Origin: Liolophura sinensis
Lineage: Eukaryota; Mollusca; Polyplacophora; Chitonida; Chitonidae
Reading direction: 5' to 3'
DNA: 64,000 bases
Assembly: GCF_032854445.1 (NCBI RefSeq)
Contig: NC_088295.1
Span: 46,115,385-46,179,384, forward strand
Numbering within the stretch: position 1 is the first letter of the stretch; every line of letters starts with the position of its first letter. Of the stretch, positions 61,901 through 64,000 are shown in pieces. The notes below the pieces were generated by a model, which saw nothing but the letters and a program-made list of their open reading frames with translations, was not told where the DNA came from and did no database searches. A program made the translations under genes and the position numbers.

Positions 61901-62578
61901 TTATTCACTGGCAAACTTCTATGGAAGAAACGAAAGATATTTGTGCATCTTTTAACTTGTTATGGAGATCAAGAATGGGCTAGAGATCATAGTGATCCAT
62001 TACAAATCTCGCATGTCTTCACTCGTATATCAGTACTTAAAAGAAGATTGCCATTTTGGGATCAGAAACACATAAATCAGATATTTTACTTCAGTTTTAT
62101 GTGTTGTGGTAGTCTTTAAAAAATCTTGTAAATCATTGTAACAAAGAACTATATTTTTCGTCGTCAACTTCCCACAGCCAGCGCGTAGGTCTACCAATGC
62201 CCAGCCACTTTTGTGTGATCAGTCACGGTGGACGGATCACTGACTTTGCAGGTAACTGTGTCTACAAGCCCTGTACAAACTCTCTACAAGACCTCTAGGA
62301 TTGCGCTAATCTTCTGCCTGGGTTTAACTTTTAGCGTGAGCTGTACTGTAGATAATAGTGTAAGTGACCATGAATGTGTGTCTGAAATGTTTGTTCTTCA
62401 GGTTGGTTACAAACACATTTCATTTATTTTCCCTGATTGTCTGATTCATTATCATATTGCTCTGTTTCTATTTTGTTTTTCTGTTGTTTATGAACAGAAC
62501 AAGACATACGTAGATGAACTGGAATCTCTGGTACAGACAGCTTCTCGAGTCCTGAAAAGGTTAAAGATTTCCGAAAAA
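52917..62578 (+). CDS. TRIM-type RING/B-box protein (RING, B-box1, B-box2, coiled coil), 3' end outside window
   Basis: Exons: 52917-52968, 54402-54526, 55217-55320, 56093-56172, 56951-57039, 58143-58213, 59020-59167, 62498-62578; 750 nt in phase, 250 aa so far. The start is ATG 52917 in a good context (gccaagATGc). RING C3HC4: Cys7, Cys10, Cys33, His35, Cys38, Cys41, Cys55, Cys58. B-box1-like: C124/C127, C136/C139, C144/C147, H152, H161. B-box2: C184-x2-H187-x7-C195-x2-D198-x4-C203-x2-C206-x5-H212-x2-H215, a perfect match to the pattern. A coiled coil begins at about 224 (YVDELESLVQTASRVLKRL). Likely an E3 ubiquitin ligase of the tripartite-motif class. The C-terminal domain that would give the subfamily lies to the right, so no symbol is given. 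Between RING and B-box1 is a 65-residue linker without cysteines. Introns are loaded with SINE-A copies. Confidence 0.88.
55709..55925 (+). mobile_element. SINE-A with internal deletion
   Basis: Head present after a G run (ctccatggctcagttggttag). The segment between 'tcacgaatgc' and 'cctacgtgggaagg' is lost, then the body and tail are complete. TRIM-like gene intron. Confidence 0.85.
56205..56345 (+). mobile_element. SINE-A, 5'-truncated, diverged
   Basis: Body from 'aagtaggtctgtcaacaacc' to a decayed tail ('ttcttcagtatggtgtacaag'). TRIM-like gene intron, directly after the exon at 56093-56172. Confidence 0.75.
56715..56916 (+). mobile_element. SINE-A, diverged, partial head
   Basis: From 'gtagcagcctctcatcatcg' (middle of the head) to 'gagtgtggcgtaaaacctg'. 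TRIM-like gene intron, ending just before the exon at 56951. Confidence 0.75.
57109..57212 (+). mobile_element. SINE-A, 3' half, diverged
   Basis: 'ttaaaaggtttccccctgg' through 'gtaatattcttgagcacaac' to an AAT-rich tail; old copy in a TRIM-like gene intron. Confidence 0.6.
57654..57840 (+). mobile_element. SINE-A, 5'-truncated, with 12-bp target duplication; left arm of an inverted pair
   Basis: Flanked by aaatctca-g/t-gca (57642-57653 and 57841-57852, one mismatch). Sense orientation; immediately followed by an antisense copy. Confidence 0.9.
57860..58015 (-). mobile_element. SINE-A, 5'-truncated, with 10-bp target duplication; right arm of an inverted pair
   Basis: Begins with a T run, then the antisense tail and body. 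Flanked by gcattttgat at 57850-57859 and 58016-58025. Its left duplication overlaps the duplication of the preceding copy, so it inserted right at that copy's 3' edge. Confidence 0.92.
58694..58920 (+). mobile_element. SINE-A with altered head and 11-bp target duplication
   Basis: Flanked by aatattttatg at 58683-58693 and 58921-58931. The head reads ggcctctgtggctgagagc and lacks part of the first promoter box; the middle is shortened. TRIM-like gene intron. Confidence 0.88.
59168..62497 (+). other. Long intron of the TRIM-like gene
   Basis: 3.3 kb between the B-box2 exon and the coiled-coil exon. Contains diverged repeat pieces (about 59325-59600) and a GGAAT repeat. Flanking phases (0/0) join directly into a B-box2/coiled-coil sequence, so no missing exon is required. 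Confidence 0.6.
61478..61515. repeat. Short GGAAT-type tandem repeat
   Basis: tggaatggaatgaatggaat followed by gagtggaatgaatt; a few imperfect units in a TRIM-like gene intron. Confidence 0.7.
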
Positions 62579-63196
62579 GTGAGTTTCCTCATTCTTACAA
62601 AAATTTGACTTTGGTAAAGTATGAATATCAAAACATGTATATGCATTTAAATATGGATACATTTTAATAGTTTAACAGTATAAAACTTAAAATTGCATAT
62701 GTAATAAATATGACAGTAATAATAAAGACCATGACCAAGGAGAGTGTGATAAAGTGATGCCAGAGCCATTCAACAGTAGTGTGAGGATGGGTTTTGGTGA
62801 AGTATGTTGTTGAAGTTGTTAAGATGTTTCAGTAATACAAACCAGATCTAGTACATGTACTAGTATTTGGTGTACTCGCTCCATGACAGTCCATTTTAAT
62901 CTATCGATTCTATGCTCGCTCAAAAGACATCTCGTTTTCTGATTTGAGTGAAAAGTGTTATTATCCATGTTAATAGTCAATGAAGTCTCCATATGAGAAA
63001 AATATCTTGGGGAAATGAACTTAAATTTTCATCGGTCGAAGTGGAGGTGTGTCTTCATTATTATACACATAACTTACACAGAGGCAGGATGTGGGCTACT
63101 GAGTCAAGCATTTCCAGGGACATGAGACTGCTGAAGAAATACCTGGCATTACAAATGAAGTGAACCATAAATAGTCTCTATGCTTAAAACCTGATG

Positions 63197-63477
63197 GGGA
63201 GTGGGGGGGGGCTCCGTGGCTCACTCGGTGAGTGCGCTAGTTCAACGTAATGACCCAGGAAACTCTCACCATTGTGGTCGCTGTGAGTTCAAGTCCAGCT
63301 CATGCTGGCTTCCCCTCTGGCCGTAAGTGGGAAGGGCTGCCATCCACCTCCGGATGGTTATGTGTTTCCCTCGGGCTGTGCCTGGTTTCCTCCCACCATA
63401 ATGCTGGCTGCCGTTGTAGAAGTGAAATATTGTTGAGTACGGCGTAAAACACCAATCAAATAAATAAATGAATAAAT
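63197..63477 (+). mobile_element. SINE-A, full length, with 11-bp target duplication
   Basis: Flanked by aaaacctgatg at 63186-63196 and 63478-63488; starts with a G-rich extension before ctccgtggctcact. In the last visible intron of the TRIM-like gene. Confidence 0.9.
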
Positions 63478-64000
63478 AAAACCTGATGTTTATCAAGGAA
63501 TTTGGTAACCTAATTCTTCTAATTTTTGAGACAGATATTAGTAGTGTTTCTTTACCAGCCTTGCGGAAATGGAAAGATATGAGTATGTTGTTCATTAGAT
63601 GGTCTAACCATGTGAGAAAAAAGAAACTCAATGTTCCTGCTACAGTTACATATATATTGGGTGAGATGAGCAGGCTAGGTGTTTGTACAGATATCTTTGT
63701 TTCCATTGTTCACTCTGGATTATGTTAATTAGTGATGTTTTTAATCACACTTGTGAACTCTTGCAGCATATCTACATGTTGTAGGCTGAAGGGCACATGC
63801 CTCTGCATGAGGAGAGTACATGTATATATAATGTTTTTTTTTATATTTTTTTTTTAAGGTGTATTGCTAATAAAGATCAGCTGTAGTACATTTACATAAA
63901 GTGTATGGTAAAGGTAAAAACAGCTTTTGATGTATGTTCCTGTGGTTTATAGTGTTACAAATCAGCTGCTTTATGGTATGGTGTTGGTGTTTGTCCAGAG

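Noticed and set aside
63266-63706. 146-codon - strand frame
   Set aside because: Runs through a SINE-A in antisense; the same peptide wording recurs at every SINE-A copy in the window.
63983-64000. Possible splice acceptor (ttgtccag) at the right edge for the next TRIM-like gene exon
   Set aside because: Only two bases of exon would be visible, so it cannot be tested.
1-64000. CRISPR arrays, bacterial operons, phage or virus genes
   Set aside because: None seen; gene structure is entirely eukaryotic and the repeats are SINEs, MITE-like elements and microsatellites.

Overview
This is a stretch of an invertebrate nuclear genome: AT-rich, intron-rich, with GT-AG split genes and many short retroposons. 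Gene content is metazoan. The dominant SINE has a tRNA-like head and a tail ending in 'acaccaatcaaataaat', a kind of repeat I associate with mollusc genomes, so a mollusc or a close lophotrochozoan relative is the best guess. The species cannot be fixed from the sequence.

Layout, left to right. (1) 517-11627, + strand: 3' two thirds of the centriolar-satellite gene CEP131, with a long 3' UTR to about 14190. (2) 14858-31087, - strand: complete HID1 (21 coding exons), convergent with CEP131. Exon 1 carries one extra base in an A-run that breaks the frame. (3) 32361-37622, - strand: a complete five-exon secreted peptidoglycan recognition protein with a Cys-rich N-terminal module and intact zinc ligands. 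(4) 39459-42235, + strand: a three-exon gene for a secreted Asn/Gly-rich low-complexity protein that I do not recognise. A second, frame-broken Asn/Gly block follows at 42455-42696. (5) 44892-46121, + strand: a decayed PGRP copy in the opposite orientation to the intact one. (6) 46-49.9 kb: no host gene seen; it holds a decayed DIRS-like reverse transcriptase and SINE pieces. (7) 50086-51960, - strand: complete PHF5A (SF3b subunit). (8) 52917-62578, + strand: the 5' part of a TRIM-type RING/B-box1/B-box2/coiled-coil gene that runs off the right edge and starts about 1 kb from PHF5A, head to head.

The housekeeping genes (CEP131, HID1, PHF5A) are unrelated in function and simply adjacent. The accessory part is 32-46 kb: an innate-immune PGRP, its dead inverted paralogue and, between them, the orphan secreted Asn/Gly-rich gene, which has a 66-bp near-perfect palindrome in its intron. 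Exon boundaries below were set by eye from splice sites. For every gene model listed as intact, summed exon lengths keep the reading frame; HID1 is the one exception and gives an excess of exactly one base.
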